From Sediminibacterium sp. (GTDB lineage Bacteria > Bacteroidota > Bacteroidia > Chitinophagales > Chitinophagaceae), in NCBI GenBank assembly GCA_007280515.1, contig QYPL01000018.1, positions 40,385-104,384 of the forward strand: 64,000 bases of DNA, in the 5' to 3' direction. Below, one piece after another: positions 28,666 through 37,596 of the stretch. Under the pieces are notes generated by a model. It had not been told where the DNA came from and made no database searches. It was given only the letters and a program-made list of their open reading frames with translations. Numbering within the stretch: the first letter of the stretch is position 1; each line of letters opens with the position of its first letter. A program made the position numbers and the translations under genes.

Positions 28666-29370
28666 ATGTCATTAGTAGTAAATACCCTTTGCAAAAATTA
28701 CGGCCATCAAATTGCGGTAAATGAAGTTTCTTTTCAATTGAAGCCTGGAGAAATTGTTGGTTTTTTAGGTCCTAATGGCGCTGGGAAATCGACTACTTTA
28801 AAAATGATTGCTGGTTTTTTAGAAGCGGACAAAGGTTCTATTGTTTTAAATAATAAGATACTTAATCAAAATGCAAGTGCTGTAAAAAAACAAATTGGTT
28901 ATTTGCCAGAATCAAATGCACTCTATCAAGATTTATATGTGAAAGAATATTTACAGTTTTTAACTTCTGTTCATTCTATAACCAATGTTGCAGAAGTGAT
29001 TCAATCTGTAATAGAAAAAACAGGGCTTAGTCAAATGCAAAATAAAAAAATTGCAGCCCTCTCCAAAGGATATAAACAAAGACTTGGCATTGCAGCTGCT
29101 ATAATACATAAGCCCAAACTTATTTTATTAGATGAACCTACGGCTGGTTTAGATCCGAATCAATTAATTGAAATAAGGGCCTTGATTCAATCGCTAAGTA
29201 AGGACACCATGATTTTATTTTCAACACATATCTTACAAGAGGTCACTGCTATATGTGATCGAGTGTTAGTATTACACCAAGGAAAGCTAGTGGCAGACGA
29301 GCCTATAGGCCAGTTATTAGAGAAACACGGTGCCAGTTTAGAAGAAATATTCAAAATGCTTACCCATTAA
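28666..29370 (+). CDS. ABC transporter ATP-binding protein (GldA-like)
   Basis: A 234-residue ABC ATPase with Walker A GPNGAGKST, signature LSKGYKQRL, Walker B LILLDEPTAGLDP and the H-loop STHIL. It groups by eye with ABC-2 type ATPases such as GldA of gliding Bacteroidota, but it is shorter than GldA (about 300). No permease gene is adjacent on either side, so its partner must be encoded elsewhere. The substrate is unknown. Confidence 0.88.
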   Translation: MSLVVNTLCKNYGHQIAVNEVSFQLKPGEIVGFLGPNGAGKSTTLKMIAGFLEADKGSIVLNNKILNQNASAVKKQIGYLPESNALYQDLYVKEYLQFLTSVHSITNVAEVIQSVIEKTGLSQMQNKKIAALSKGYKQRLGIAAAIIHKPKLILLDEPTAGLDPNQLIEIRALIQSLSKDTMILFSTHILQEVTAICDRVLVLHQGKLVADEPIGQLLEKHGASLEEIFKMLTH

Positions 29371-29401
29371 AAAAAAGGGTGTAAATTGCAGTCTCCTTTT
29401 T
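29371..29401 (+). terminator. Candidate terminator after the ABC gene
   Basis: An A-rich run followed by ggg pairs with cctttttg across a loop of about 15 nt, directly after the stop codon. The stem is AT-rich and weak. Confidence 0.35.
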
Positions 29402-29435
29402 GAAATAAATCAATTGATCGTAAAAAAATAATTAT

Positions 29436-30731
29436 ATGAGTTACATTATTGAAGTTCGTGCAAGACAAATTTTAGACAGTCGTGGAAATCCTACTGTAGA
29501 AGTAGATGTATTAACTGATGAAGGTGCCCTGGGCCGCGCAGCAGTACCAAGTGGTGCAAGTACTGGTATTCACGAAGCAGTTGAGTTAAGAGACAACGAT
29601 AAGAAAAAATATCTAGGCAAGGGTGTACTAAAGGCTGTAAAAAATGTAAACGATTTAATTGCAAAATCTATTAAAGGATTTGATATTACTGCGCAAGCTG
29701 AAATTGATCAAATTATGATTGATTTAGACGGCACGCCGAATAAAAGTAAACTAGGGGCGAACGCAATACTAGCTGTAAGTATGGCGGTTGCAAAAGCAGC
29801 TGCAGAAGAAGCTAACCTTCCTTTATACAGATATATTGGTGGCACGAATGCAAGAACGCTTCCTATGCCCATGATGAATATTTTAAATGGTGGGGCACAC
29901 GCCGATAATAAAATTGACTTTCAAGAGTTTATGATTATGCCAGTAGGGGCACCTAGCTTTAGCGAAGGACTTCGTTGGGGTGTAGAAATCTTCCATCAAT
30001 TAAAAAGCACTTTAAAGAAAAAAGGGTACAGTACCAACGTAGGTGATGAAGGCGGATTTGCACCAAATATTCAAAGCAATGAAGAAGCCATTGAAACAGT
30101 ACTTGAGTCTATTCAGGCAGCTGGTTATAAAACAGGAAGCCAAATTGCTATTGCGATGGATGCAGCAAATAGTGAACTTTGGAATGCGAAAAAGAAAAAA
30201 TATGTTTTCCATAAGAGTTCTGGTAAAGAAATGAGCAGCGATCAATTAGTAAAGTATTGGGAAAGCTGGGTGAAGAAATATCCTATCGTATCTATTGAAG
30301 ATGGAATGGCAGAAGACGATTGGGCAGGTTGGAAAAATTTAACTGAAACCATTGGCGATAAATGTCAATTAGTAGGAGACGATTTATTTGTAACCAATGT
30401 AACAAGAATTCAAACAGGTATTGATAAGAAAATTGCGAATGGCTTACTTGTGAAAGTAAATCAAATTGGAACTTTAACTGAAACCATCAATGCGGTAAAC
30501 TTAGCACAGCACAATGGCTACAATACTATTATGTCACATAGAAGTGGTGAAACAGAAGACACCACCATCGCCGATTTAGCCGTCGCTTTAAATTGCGGTC
30601 AAATTAAGACTGGTTCTGCTTCTCGTACCGACCGTATGGCCAAGTACAACCAATTAATTCGTATCGAAGAGCAATTGGGTGAAATAGGTGTTTTCCCTAC
30701 TAAAGGCAGGTTAAAGTTTGGTAACAAGTAA
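29436..30731 (+). CDS. eno: Enolase
   Basis: Full-length enolase, 431 residues, converting 2-phosphoglycerate to [17 protein letters not shown] at the substrate loop, VGDEGGFAP, the metal-binding acids in [10 protein letters not shown] and VGDDLF, and the signature [18 protein letters not shown] (about residue 367) are all present. A strong terminator follows. The next gene is a DivIC/FtsB-like cell-division gene. Confidence 0.98.
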   Translation: MSYIIEVRARQILDSRGNPTVEVDVLTDEGALGRAAVPSGASTGIHEAVELRDNDKKKYLGKGVLKAVKNVNDLIAKSIKGFDITAQAEIDQIMIDLDGTPNKSKLGANAILAVSMAVAKAAAEEANLPLYRYIGGTNARTLPMPMMNILNGGAHADNKIDFQEFMIMPVGAPSFSEGLRWGVEIFHQLKSTLKKKGYSTNVGDEGGFAPNIQSNEEAIETVLESIQAAGYKTGSQIAIAMDAANSELWNAKKKKYVFHKSSGKEMSSDQLVKYWESWVKKYPIVSIEDGMAEDDWAGWKNLTETIGDKCQLVGDDLFVTNVTRIQTGIDKKIANGLLVKVNQIGTLTETINAVNLAQHNGYNTIMSHRSGETEDTTIADLAVALNCGQIKTGSASRTDRMAKYNQLIRIEEQLGEIGVFPTKGRLKFGNK

Positions 30732-30756
30732 GCCTACCGGCTTTTGAAAATAAGTT

Positions 30757-30786
30757 GAGGAGCTCCTAGGGGCTCCTCTTTTTTTT
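30757..30786 (+). terminator. Intrinsic terminator of eno
   Basis: A 7-bp stem gaggagc/gctcctc with an 8-nt loop, followed by eight T residues. Confidence 0.85.
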
Positions 30787-30830
30787 GCCATATCATCAGA
30801 ACTATGTTAATTTTACGGCAAGTCCTTACT

Positions 30831-31145
30831 ATGAAATTCATAAAAAAAATAATACCCTTTGTTGCTAATCGTTACTTTATCGTAAGTATAGGATTTGTGG
30901 TATGGATGTTATTTTTTGACCAAAGAGATTTTTTTCAACAAAGAGAAAGATCAGCTGAACTTAAAAAAGTAGAAGACGCTAAAAAATATTATCAAAAAGA
31001 AATACAAAGCACACAAAGGCAATTAGATAATATTCAAAATAATAAAACGGCTATTGAAAAATATGCGCGCGAAAGATATTTATTACGCAGAGAAGGAGAG
31101 GAACTGTATTTATTTGAAGATACCTTGCATACTAGCACCAAATAA
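30831..31145 (+). CDS. Septum formation initiator (DivIC/FtsB-like)
   Basis: I prefer the ATG at 30831 (MKFIKKII, 104 residues) over 30804, because the protein then begins with a short basic end before its single membrane helix (about 13-30). A coiled coil follows (AELKKVEDAKKYYQKEI...), then the ARERYLLRREGEELYLFE tail typical of FtsB/DivIC. It bridges the divisome in the periplasm. The stop codon overlaps the nth ATG (TAATG). Confidence 0.9.
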   Translation: MKFIKKIIPFVANRYFIVSIGFVVWMLFFDQRDFFQQRERSAELKKVEDAKKYYQKEIQSTQRQLDNIQNNKTAIEKYARERYLLRREGEELYLFEDTLHTSTK

Positions 31146-31813
31146 TGACAAAGAAAGAACGCTATGAATTAGTGCTTGCTTATTTTCAAGAGCAAGTGCC
31201 CATTGCTGAAACTGAACTATTGTATGAAAACCCCTTTCAATTATTGGTAGCTGTTATTTTATCGGCACAGTGTACCGACAAGCGTGTTAACTTAACCACA
31301 CCTGCTATTTTTAAACAATTTCCTAGCCCTCAAAAAATGGCCAAGGCTAGTTTTGAGCAAATGTTTACACTTATTAAAAGTATTTCTTATCCTAATAACA
31401 AGGCCAAGCATTTGATTGGCATGAGCCAATTATTAGTAGACAATTTTAATGCAGAAGTGCCTTTGACGGTGGAAGCGCTAATCACACTTCCAGGTGTAGG
31501 ACGCAAGACAGCTAATGTAATTACCTCTGTGGTAGACAAACAACCCAATATGGCGGTAGATACCCATGTGTTTAGAGTAAGCAGAAGATTGGGATTGGTG
31601 CCCATGACGGCTACTACACCCTTGGCAGTAGAGAAAAATTTGATTAAACATATTCCCACAGCTCTTGTACATACCGCACATCATTGGTTAATACTACATG
31701 GTAGGTATACCTGTTTGGCAAGAAGTCCTAAATGTGATGCCTGTGGCTTAGTTTCTTTTTGTAAGGAAGGGGTAAAAAAAAGCGCCTCTTCAATTAGAGA
31801 CGCTTTATTATAA
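31145..31813 (+). CDS. nth: Endonuclease III
   Basis: A 222-residue bifunctional DNA glycosylase/AP lyase for oxidised pyrimidines. It has the hairpin LPGVGRKTANV with the catalytic Lys (about residue 119), the catalytic Asp in AVDTHVFR (about 138), and a complete 4Fe-4S loop C-x6-C-x2-C-x5-C (about 191-207). It overlaps the DivIC-like gene by one base, so the two are co-translated. Its 3' end contains a minus-strand terminator for korA. Confidence 0.97.
   Translation: MTKKERYELVLAYFQEQVPIAETELLYENPFQLLVAVILSAQCTDKRVNLTTPAIFKQFPSPQKMAKASFEQMFTLIKSISYPNNKAKHLIGMSQLLVDNFNAEVPLTVEALITLPGVGRKTANVITSVVDKQPNMAVDTHVFRVSRRLGLVPMTATTPLAVEKNLIKHIPTALVHTAHHWLILHGRYTCLARSPKCDACGLVSFCKEGVKKSASSIRDALL
31774..31804 (-). 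terminator. Terminator of korA inside the nth 3' end
   Basis: The stem agcg-c-ctct / agag-a-cgct with a 6-nt loop is followed on the minus strand by seven T residues. It lies within the last 40 nt of nth, so nth codons double as the korA terminator. Confidence 0.6.
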
Positions 31814-31828
31814 GTTCAGATAAGTTAA

Positions 31829-31849
31829 GGCTGAATAATTTATTCAGCC
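31829..31849. terminator. Perfect 10-bp palindrome between nth and korA
   Basis: ggctgaataa-t-ttattcagcc sits in the convergent gap. The 1-nt centre is too short for a normal hairpin loop, and U tracts are weak on both sides, so it could be a terminator or a protein-binding palindrome. Confidence 0.4.
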
Positions 31850-31858
31850 ATTATTATA

Positions 31859-33703
31859 CTACAAATATTGTTCTACCGCTGTTACTAATTCTTGTTTAGT
31901 AATAGGGATACCCATTATTTTATTATAACCTTTAGCGTCAACAAAATATTTATCGCGAATAATTTTAATTAATTGCCCGCTGTTAATTTCTGGAATGACA
32001 ACTGTTTCAAAATTCTTTAAGATATCGCCTAAGTTTTTAGGGAAAGGACGCATGTACTTAATATGTGCATGGCTTACTTGCTTGCCTTGGCTTTGTAAAT
32101 GTAATGCGGCACTCTTAATGGTTCCATAAGTAGAACCCCATCCAAGTATTAATACTTTTCCTTTTTCAGCACCAGTGTCAATGGTTTGTAAAGGAATATA
32201 ATCGGCAATTTTTTCTACTTTAGCTTCTCTTGATTTTACCATGAATTCGTGGTTCTCAGAATCATAGCTTACGTTTCCAGTCTCAGCTTGTTTTTCTAAT
32301 CCACCAATTCTATGTTCTAAACCTGGTGTGCCAGGAATAGCCCAAGGTCTTGCACCTTTTTCATTACGCTTATAAGGAAGGAATTTTTCTTCGCCTTCGT
32401 CTAATGATTTTTTAAATTTCACTTCAATGGTAGGCAAGTCAGCAGCAGAAGGGAATTTCCAAGGTTCAGCACCATTGGCGATATAGCCATCACTTAATAA
32501 AATAACAGGTGTCATATGTTGAAGCGCAATTCTAACTGCCTCAAATGCCATATCAAAACAATCGCTAGGTGTTGAAGCTGCAATAATTGGAATAGGTGCT
32601 TCACCATTTCTTCCATAATAAGCTTGCATTAAATCGCTTTGCTCTGTTTTAGTAGGTAAACCTGTTGATGGGCCACCTCTTTGAATATTCACAATGACTA
32701 AAGGAATTTCTAACATCATAGCAAGTCCCATGGCCTCTGTTTTCAAAGCCATACCTGGTCCTGAAGTAGTCGTTAAACCAATAGAACCACCATAGCTTGC
32801 ACCAATCGCTGCACTAATACCAGCAATTTCATCTTCTGCTTGGAATGTTTTTATATTAAAATTCTTGTACTTACTTAATTCATGTAAGATATCGGTAGCA
32901 GGTGTAATAGGATAACTTCCTAAGAATAATTGTAGTCCACTTTTTTGAGCAGCTGCAATTAATCCCATAGATAAAGCTTGGTTACCCATGATACTTCTGT
33001 AAGTACCCGGGTCCATTTTCGACTTTTCTACTTTGTATCTAGCAGAAAAAAGTTCTGCTGTTTCGCCATAGTAATAACCTGCTTTTAATACATCGATATT
33101 ACTATTTATAATAGTTTCTTTCTTTTTGAATTTATCTTTTAAATATTCAATAGTGGTATCTAAATCTCTATTGTATAACCAGTAAATCATACCTAGTACA
33201 AACATATTCTTCGCACGGTCTCTTTCTTTATTTCCTAAGTCTGTATAGGCTTTTAGGGCTTCACGTGTTAATTTAGTTACGTCTACTTTTGTTAAATCAT
33301 ATCCATCTAAACTACCATCTTCTAATGGATTAATTCCATCAGGGTAAGCAGCTAAGCGTAAATTCTTTGTATCAAATCCTTCAATATTAGCAATAATTTT
33401 TCCGCCTTTTTTCAAGCCTTTTAAATTCACTTTTAAAGCAGCAGCATTCATGGCCACCAATACATCACAAATATCACCTGGCGTGTATACTCTATTAGAA
33501 CTAAAATGAATTTGGAATCCACTCACTCCAGGTAAGGTTCCTAATGGAGCTCTGATTTCCGCAGGGAAATCGGGAAAAGTAGCTAAATCAATACCTAATA
33601 AGGCAGTGTTATTGGTAAATTGCTGACCCGTTAATTGCATACCATCACCACTATCACCAGCAAATTTTATAACTACATCTTGTAAAACAACTTCTTTTTG
33701 CAT
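31859..33703 (-). CDS. korA: 2-oxoacid:acceptor oxidoreductase, alpha (gamma-alpha fused)
   Basis: I use the ATG at 33703 (MQKEVVLQD, 614 residues) rather than the track's upstream non-ATG start. The N-terminal ~190 residues are the gamma domain (KFAGDSGDGMQLTG, PAEIRAPLGTLPG) and the rest is the alpha domain (GNQALSMGLIAAAQKSG, FQAEDEIAGISAAIGASYGG, TTSGPGM). With a beta subunit it makes acyl-CoA from 2-oxoacids with ferredoxin; 2-oxoglutarate is likely but not proven. The TPP-binding beta subunit gene (korB) normally follows, yet here nth converges instead. Confidence 0.9.
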   Translation of the reverse strand: MQKEVVLQDVVIKFAGDSGDGMQLTGQQFTNNTALLGIDLATFPDFPAEIRAPLGTLPGVSGFQIHFSSNRVYTPGDICDVLVAMNAAALKVNLKGLKKGGKIIANIEGFDTKNLRLAAYPDGINPLEDGSLDGYDLTKVDVTKLTREALKAYTDLGNKERDRAKNMFVLGMIYWLYNRDLDTTIEYLKDKFKKKETIINSNIDVLKAGYYYGETAELFSARYKVEKSKMDPGTYRSIMGNQALSMGLIAAAQKSGLQLFLGSYPITPATDILHELSKYKNFNIKTFQAEDEIAGISAAIGASYGGSIGLTTTSGPGMALKTEAMGLAMMLEIPLVIVNIQRGGPSTGLPTKTEQSDLMQAYYGRNGEAPIPIIAASTPSDCFDMAFEAVRIALQHMTPVILLSDGYIANGAEPWKFPSAADLPTIEVKFKKSLDEGEEKFLPYKRNEKGARPWAIPGTPGLEHRIGGLEKQAETGNVSYDSENHEFMVKSREAKVEKIADYIPLQTIDTGAEKGKVLILGWGSTYGTIKSAALHLQSQGKQVSHAHIKYMRPFPKNLGDILKNFETVVIPEINSGQLIKIIRDKYFVDAKGYNKIMGIPITKQELVTAVEQYL

Positions 33704-33815
33704 ATTCGATTTTATTGGAGCACGAAGGTACAAATCCGAGGGCCTAAAACCTTAACTTTTTATCATTTTTTTATAGTTTTCTTGTCTAACTTTACGGCCA
33801 CAAAGCTTTGATTTT

Positions 33816-34622
33816 ATGCTTAATGGGCCTATTTTATACATATTGAGTTTGTTTTTAACACCCTTTCTGCCTTCTAATCCAATGGCAGCAACTGTTAATG
33901 CAGTCAAAAAGCCTTCTGTATTGGCTCAATACCAGCCCTCAGATAGTCTTACAAAACATATTTACTTAACCTTTGATGATGGCCCTTTAAATGGCACAGC
34001 CAACTGTATAACCATCTGTGAACGTGAAAAAGTGGCCGCCTCTTTTTTTGAAATTGGCCTGCATCAATCAAGGAGTAAGCAGGGTAGGATGCTATATGAA
34101 CAAATTAAGGCTAATGAAAGTTTATTCACCCTATCCAATCATAGCTACTCTCATGCTTATGGCAAATACCTTTGGTTTTACCAGCACCCAGATGCTGCCA
34201 CCTTAGATTTTTTAAAGGGCAAGGCTGTTTTAGGCCCTAGCAACAATTTGGTCAGATTTCCCGGAAACAATGCCTGGGACACCAAGGATGCCAAAAAAGC
34301 CAGTTGGTTGGTAAAGCCTTTAGCACATAGAATGGACAGCCTAGGTTGGGATGTGATTGGCTGGGATATGGAATGGCGTTTTAATAAACATGGCAAGCCC
34401 GTGCAAAGCCCAGAAGCTATAGCGCTATTGGTGGACAGCTTGTTTGCGCATAATCAAACTAAAACAAAAAATCACCTGGTTATATTAATGCACGACCATA
34501 TGTTTGCGGCCACTGCAGATTCTCTTAAGTTAGCAAAAATGGTTGGCTTACTGAAGCAATACCCACACTATGAGTTCGAAAAGATCACCCATTATCCAGG
34601 GCTTAAAAATGCATTGAATTAA
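33816..34622 (+). CDS. Polysaccharide deacetylase family protein
   Basis: A 268-residue NodB-homology protein with an N-terminal hydrophobic segment that could be a signal peptide. The metal and catalytic motifs are present in order: LTFDDGP (motif 1), SNHSYSHA (motif 2), RFPGNNAW (motif 3), GWDMEW (motif 4) and ILMHDH (motif 5). It should deacetylate an N-acetylated glycan outside the cytoplasm; the substrate (peptidoglycan, chitin-like or capsule) is unknown. A plus-strand TAACTTTA lies at 33787-33794. Confidence 0.88.
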   Translation: MLNGPILYILSLFLTPFLPSNPMAATVNAVKKPSVLAQYQPSDSLTKHIYLTFDDGPLNGTANCITICEREKVAASFFEIGLHQSRSKQGRMLYEQIKANESLFTLSNHSYSHAYGKYLWFYQHPDAATLDFLKGKAVLGPSNNLVRFPGNNAWDTKDAKKASWLVKPLAHRMDSLGWDVIGWDMEWRFNKHGKPVQSPEAIALLVDSLFAHNQTKTKNHLVILMHDHMFAATADSLKLAKMVGLLKQYPHYEFEKITHYPGLKNALN

Positions 34623-34682
34623 CCTTTTTTAGACAATCATTCAAAGTATTTAGTATTTTTATAATAGAAAAAACATAAAATT

Positions 34683-35450
34683 ATGGCCATTTTTAAATCA
34701 GGCAATCCAACCCTTACTGAAAAAATATTTGATAAAAGTTTGCATGATACTGCTTCCTCATTTGGTGTAATGAGTATTCGTGGTACCATTCAAAAATTTG
34801 GTTTTTTATTAATCATGGTCACGGCTGCCGCCATGTACGTTTGGAATGTATATGCCGAAGGCAATACAAGTTCTGCTACTACTTATATGTTAGTAGGTGC
34901 TATTGGTGGTTTTGTGGTAGCCTTAGTAATAATGTTTAAGCCTCAGTGGGCTGGCTACATTGCACCTGCTTATGGAATTCTAGAGGGATTATTTATTGGG
35001 GGTATTAGTGCTTTTTTCAATGCTATGTTTCAAAAGAGCTATCCCAATATTGTATTACATGCAGTGGGTTTAACTTTAGGAGTTGCACTTTCTATGTTCT
35101 TGTTATATAACTTTAGAATTATAAATGTAACCAATCGCTTGCGTTCTATTATTATGTCAGCCACCATGGGTATTGGTTTATTTTATTTAATTGTTTATAT
35201 CTTGGGTTTGTTTGGAGTGAATATGGGATTTGCATTTGATAGCTCTCCACTAAGTATTGGCATAAGTTTATTTATAGTAGGTATTGCTGCAATGAATTTA
35301 TTATTAGATTTTGATGCGATTGAAAAAGCAGCTGAAATGGGTGCCCCTAAATACATGGAATGGTACGGTGCTTTTGGTTTACTAGTTACTTTAGTATGGC
35401 TGTACATGGAAATTTTACGTTTGTTGAGCAAATTAAATTCAAGAAATTAA
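34683..35450 (+). CDS. Bax inhibitor-1/YccA family membrane protein
   Basis: A 255-residue protein with seven membrane helices after a hydrophilic N-terminus. The C-terminal region AAMNLLLDFDAIEKAAEMGAPKYMEWY matches the BI-1/YccA/YbhL family (Bax1-I-like, DUF4870-free type), where the conserved acids take part in calcium or proton leak. Physiological role in bacteria is unclear. It stands 33 bp before the fused E1 gene. Confidence 0.9.
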   Translation: MAIFKSGNPTLTEKIFDKSLHDTASSFGVMSIRGTIQKFGFLLIMVTAAAMYVWNVYAEGNTSSATTYMLVGAIGGFVVALVIMFKPQWAGYIAPAYGILEGLFIGGISAFFNAMFQKSYPNIVLHAVGLTLGVALSMFLLYNFRIINVTNRLRSIIMSATMGIGLFYLIVYILGLFGVNMGFAFDSSPLSIGISLFIVGIAAMNLLLDFDAIEKAAEMGAPKYMEWYGAFGLLVTLVWLYMEILRLLSKLNSRN

Positions 35451-35483
35451 GGCGACCCTTTATCCCTTTAAATAAAAATTAAA

Positions 35484-37475
35484 ATGGAGTTTAAGCGGGG
35501 TAAATTATCTAATGAGCAACTTGTACATCTTTATAAATCTTTGCTTTTGCCAAGGATGATAGAAGATAAAATGTTGCTTTTGCTTCGCCAAGGAAAAATT
35601 AGCAAATGGTTTAGTGGTATGGGTCAAGAGGCCATCGCAGTAGGGGCTAGCCTGGCTATGGAGCCTACTGAATGGATCATGCCCTTGCATAGAAATTTAG
35701 GTGTATTTACTGCACGAGGTATGCCCTTGACCGATTTATTTAAACAATGGCAAGGATATAAATCGGGTTATAGCAAAGCGCGTGAAAGAAGTTTTCATTT
35801 TGGTAGTAAGGAATATCATGTATGCGGTATGATATCCCATTTAGGTCCTCAATTAGCCATCGCAGATGGTGTTGCACTAGCGTATCAACAAAGAGGACAA
35901 TTAAAAGCCACCTTAGCATTTACGGGAGAAGGAGGAACAAGTGAAGGTGATTTTCATGAAGCCTTGAATGTAGCTGCGGTATGGGGACTGCCCGTTATTT
36001 TTATTATTGAAAATAATGGATACGGATTAAGTACACCTACCAATGAGCAATACAAATGCGATTATTTAGTAGACCGTGCCAAAGGCTATGGCATGGAGGG
36101 AATTCGAATTGATGGCAATAATATTTTAGAAGTATATGATACTGTTAAAGGGGTGAGAGATTATTGTATTAATAATCAGCGTCCATATTTAATTGAGTGT
36201 ACCACTTTTAGAATGCGAGGGCATGAAGAAGCTAGTGGTGTGAAATATGTTCCAAAAGAACTCATGGAAACTTGGTCCAGAAAAGACCCTATTAAAAATT
36301 ACGAGCAATATTTAGTGAAAGAAAAACTAATCACTGAGATGGAAGTGGCTACTATTAGAAATGATATAAAGCAAAGTATTGAAGCCGATTTAAAAATAGC
36401 CATGGAACCTGAAACATGGGATCCATCTATACAAGAAGAGCTTGCCGATTTATTTGTACCAACTTTACCAAATACCATTTTAGATTTTAATGCACTCAAT
36501 AATCCTATATTAACGAAGAAGCGTTTTATAGAAGCCATTAGCGAAGCCCTAAGACAGTCCATGGTTTTGTATCCGGAATTAATTATCATGGGGCAAGACA
36601 TTGCAGAATATGGAGGGGCTTTTAAAGTAACAGAAGGTTTTGTGCAACAATTTGGAAAGCAAAGAGTGCGCAATACACCTATTTGTGAAAGTGCTATTGT
36701 GGGTGCTGCACTGGGGTTAAGTTTAGAAGGTATAAAGTCGGTAATGGAAATGCAGTTTGCCGATTTTGTAACGGTGGGCTTTAATCAAATTGTAAATAAT
36801 TTAGCTAAAATAAATTACAGATGGGGACAGAATGCAGATGTCGTTATTCGTATGCCAACGGGTGCGGGTGTGGGAGCAGGTCCTTTTCATTCCCAATCGA
36901 ATGAAGCTTGGTTTACGCATGTACCCGGATTAAAAGTAGTCTACCCTTCTAACCCCATTGATGCAAAAGGTTTATTAATTGCTGCCTTAGCCGATCCTAA
37001 TCCCATACTTTATTTTGAACACAAAGTAATGTATAGAAGTATGGAGGCAGAAGTGCCTGATGAATATTATCAAGTTCCTATTGGAAAGGCTGCATTAATA
37101 AGTGAAGGAGAAGAGACTTGTATTATTACTTATGGTATGGGCGTGCATTGGGCCTTGCAATATCAAGCAGCGCATAGTGAAGCGTCTATTTCCATATTAG
37201 ATTTAAGAACCTTGGCTCCCTTAGATTACGAAGCCATTGAAAAAGTAGTGAAGGCCACTGGAAAAGTAATGGTACTGCATGAGGACAATTTAACTGGCGG
37301 TATTGGTGGAGAAATTAGCGCCTGGATTGCAGAGCACTGCTTTGAATATTTAGATGCACCCGTAATGCGTTGTGCATCGTTGGATACACCTATTCCTTTT
37401 AATACTGTTTTAGAAAAACAATATTTAGCGAATGCAAGGTTGGAAGAAATGATGCAACGTTTATTAAATTATTGA
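35484..37475 (+). CDS. 2-oxoacid dehydrogenase E1, fused alpha/beta
   Basis: A 663-residue single-chain E1. Residues 1-~330 are the alpha part with the thiamine diphosphate motif GEGGTSEGDF...NN (about 147-177); residues ~335-663 are the beta part (MGQDIAEYGGAFKVTEGF, GAGVGAGPFHSQS). It decarboxylates a 2-oxoacid and passes the acyl group to the lipoyl E2. The fused form is frequent in Bacteroidota and is often called branched-chain or acetoin-type; the substrate is not certain. No E2 or E3 is adjacent; an E2 lies at 59.7 kb. Confidence 0.92.
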   Translation: MEFKRGKLSNEQLVHLYKSLLLPRMIEDKMLLLLRQGKISKWFSGMGQEAIAVGASLAMEPTEWIMPLHRNLGVFTARGMPLTDLFKQWQGYKSGYSKARERSFHFGSKEYHVCGMISHLGPQLAIADGVALAYQQRGQLKATLAFTGEGGTSEGDFHEALNVAAVWGLPVIFIIENNGYGLSTPTNEQYKCDYLVDRAKGYGMEGIRIDGNNILEVYDTVKGVRDYCINNQRPYLIECTTFRMRGHEEASGVKYVPKELMETWSRKDPIKNYEQYLVKEKLITEMEVATIRNDIKQSIEADLKIAMEPETWDPSIQEELADLFVPTLPNTILDFNALNNPILTKKRFIEAISEALRQSMVLYPELIIMGQDIAEYGGAFKVTEGFVQQFGKQRVRNTPICESAIVGAALGLSLEGIKSVMEMQFADFVTVGFNQIVNNLAKINYRWGQNADVVIRMPTGAGVGAGPFHSQSNEAWFTHVPGLKVVYPSNPIDAKGLLIAALADPNPILYFEHKVMYRSMEAEVPDEYYQVPIGKAALISEGEETCIITYGMGVHWALQYQAAHSEASISILDLRTLAPLDYEAIEKVVKATGKVMVLHEDNLTGGIGGEISAWIAEHCFEYLDAPVMRCASLDTPIPFNTVLEKQYLANARLEEMMQRLLNY

Positions 37476-37507
37476 GTCCTTAAATTTTATTTCTTAGTTC
37501 AAGTAAA

Positions 37508-37536
37508 CAAGCCTACCCGTTTATGGGCTAGGCTTG
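37508..37536. terminator. Strong hairpin after the fused E1 gene
   Basis: The stem caagccta/taggcttg continues inward with ccc/ggg and one bulged C around the loop gtttat. There is no T run on the plus strand, so its role as a terminator rests on stem strength alone. Confidence 0.45.
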
Positions 37537-37554
37537 AAAAATCATTAGCTAAAC

Positions 37555-37594
37555 AATAACAAGGTCCTTAATGAAATGTAAGGGCGTTGTTATT
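37555..37594. terminator. Hairpin in the convergent E1/YHYH gap
   Basis: The outer arms aataacaa/ttgttatt and inner arms cctta/taagg pair around an 8-nt loop. It abuts the end of the YHYH gene (minus strand) and may end both transcripts. Confidence 0.4.
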
Positions 37595-37596
37595 TA

